In this document: piece after piece, positions 63,179 through 64,000 of the stretch
Position numbering within the stretch: the first letter of the stretch is position 1
Layout of the letters: each line of letters starts with the position of its first letter
From: Poecilobothrus nobilitatus
Lineage: Eukaryota; Arthropoda; Insecta; Diptera; Dolichopodidae
NCBI GenBank assembly: GCA_947095535.1
Contig: OX352772.1
Coordinates: 106,247,672 to 106,311,671, forward strand
DNA length: 64,000 nt
Direction of reading: 5' to 3'
The notes under the pieces: model-generated
What the model was told of the DNA's origin: nothing
The model's database searches: none
The model's input: the letters and a program-made list of their open reading frames with translations, nothing else
Program-made: the position numbers and the translations under genes

Positions 63179-64000
63179 GTCAATGGCTTTTTTTTTTTTT
63201 TTTAATAATAATTTATTAATTTCAGATAATTTTACAATCTAAATATAAAATTATGTATGAGAAATTAAGAATATAAACAAATTCTATTTTTTTTTTTTTT
63301 TTTTTAATCCTTAATTTACTAAGCTAAATTAACGTAGGTTTGGAAAATTAGAATTAAAATATGTACTATTAATCTTTAAATAACATATATATATAAAAAT
63401 TTTTTTTTTTTTTTGTGATATATTATTAATATTTTTTTGTTTAAATGAGATTAGTTTTGTTAACTAATCTCTAAAATTTAGAATATGTGTCTTCAGTAGT
63501 CGTTTAAATTTTGCGTCATCCTTGCAATTTTGAATGTACTCCGGAAGTTTGTTGTATAGCTTTATTGCACTGTTCTTGAGACTTTTTTGTTTTGCTGTAG
63601 TTCTAGCTTTCGGCACATTTAATTTTAGTTTATTTCTCGTGTTATGGTGATGGACTTCTTCTCTCAAACTTAGTTTCCAATTTGATTTCAATTTTTTGTT
63701 TAATAGTTTATGTATAAATTTACATTTTTCAAAATAAATAAGCTGCTTAATATCCAGTTCTTTTGTATCTTTATATACCTTTTTTGTGCTGCATCTCATA
63801 TCCATTTTGAATAAAGTTTTTAAGGCTTAATTCATTATTGTACTTATTTGATTTATATGAAAACTAGAACACTGGCTTCAACTCGTAATGTTGTATCTTA
63901 TCTTGGATAAGATGTATCCATTATAGACCAGTTTAGCTACTTTATTCGATACTCCTCAAAGTCTTTTAATTGCCAAGGATATTGGAATGGCTTTTTTTTT
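63179..64000 (-). mobile_element. Non-LTR retrotransposon 3' end inserted in gag copy 2
   Basis: Poly-T runs at about 63188-63204, 63286-63305 and 63401-63415 lead a minus-strand element. The frame 63464-63805 encodes the RT C-terminal tail (H-H-H-N-T-R-N-K-L-K-L, A-I-K-L-Y-N-K-L-P). It looks 5'-truncated near 63830-63990. AATGGCTTTTTTTTT occurs both at 63183 and at the window end, possibly a target duplication. Confidence 0.65.

Noticed and set aside
1..64000. CRISPR arrays, bacterial operons, rRNA or tRNA genes
   Set aside because: None seen. The direct repeats present are minisatellites, TIR modules and tandem arrays of eukaryotic transposons.

Overview
The window is a dense, nested stack of transposable elements from an AT-rich eukaryotic genome, most likely an insect and perhaps a dipteran. 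That guess rests on an env-bearing errantivirus-type Gypsy element with a tRNA-Ser-type primer site, Jockey-type and CR1-like non-LTR elements, BEL/Pao, and dispersed repeats carrying GTCCGTCCG runs. I see no ordinary host gene.

Layout. (1) 1-13847: old remnants, namely non-LTR reverse transcriptase fragments (1-1440, 7741-8720, 8820-10800, 11691-12365, 12366-13847), a broken BEL/Pao element (4407-7740) and a probable Helitron helicase scrap (about 11000-11260). (2) 13848 to about 63178: two minus-strand errantivirus copies in tandem that appear to share the LTR between them. Copy 1 runs 13848-51724. Copy 2 runs about 51382-63178. Both carry the same lesions: gag nonsense codon, RT nonsense codon, missing integrase core, env stop, and a repeat inserted in env. 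(3) Copy 1 is split between RNase H and integrase by a Polinton/Maverick, element A, 18047-45190, with 6-bp target duplications ACTATT. (4) Element A is itself split, inside its polB gene, by a second Polinton, element B, 21660-33502, with 6-bp duplications GTGGTA. The order of events is Gypsy, then A, then B. (5) The shared LTR is interrupted by a dispersed repeat and a defective Jockey-type element (51725-56964). Poly(A)-ended non-LTR copies sit at 48721-50760 and from 63184 to the window end.

The two Polintons carry parallel gene sets: protein-primed type B DNA polymerase, a DDE integrase with chromodomain, FtsK/A32-like packaging ATPase, adenovirus-type cysteine protease, double jelly-roll major capsid protein, penton-like minor capsid protein, and several small conserved proteins. 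The morphogenesis block is on the minus strand in the same order in both (ATPase, small basic protein, p229/p235, penton, p146, MCP, small protein, protease, p176/p193). The polymerase is on the plus strand. They differ in where the integrase and a zinc-tailed protein (p189) lie.

Element A is older and decayed: polB interrupted, MCP with one nonsense codon, small basic protein with one nonsense codon, ATPase frameshifted with a damaged P-loop. Element B is younger. Its MCP, ATPase, protease and integrase are open, but its polB has lost the whole polymerase palm and is fused in frame to a p189-like zinc tail, and its penton gene looks frameshifted.

The inverted repeats of both Polintons contain strong matches to nuclear-receptor sites: a perfect ecdysone-receptor-type palindrome next to a POU octamer in B, and a 21-bp-spaced array of FTZ-F1-type sites with an ETS motif in A. 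This is the most interesting possible regulatory signal here.
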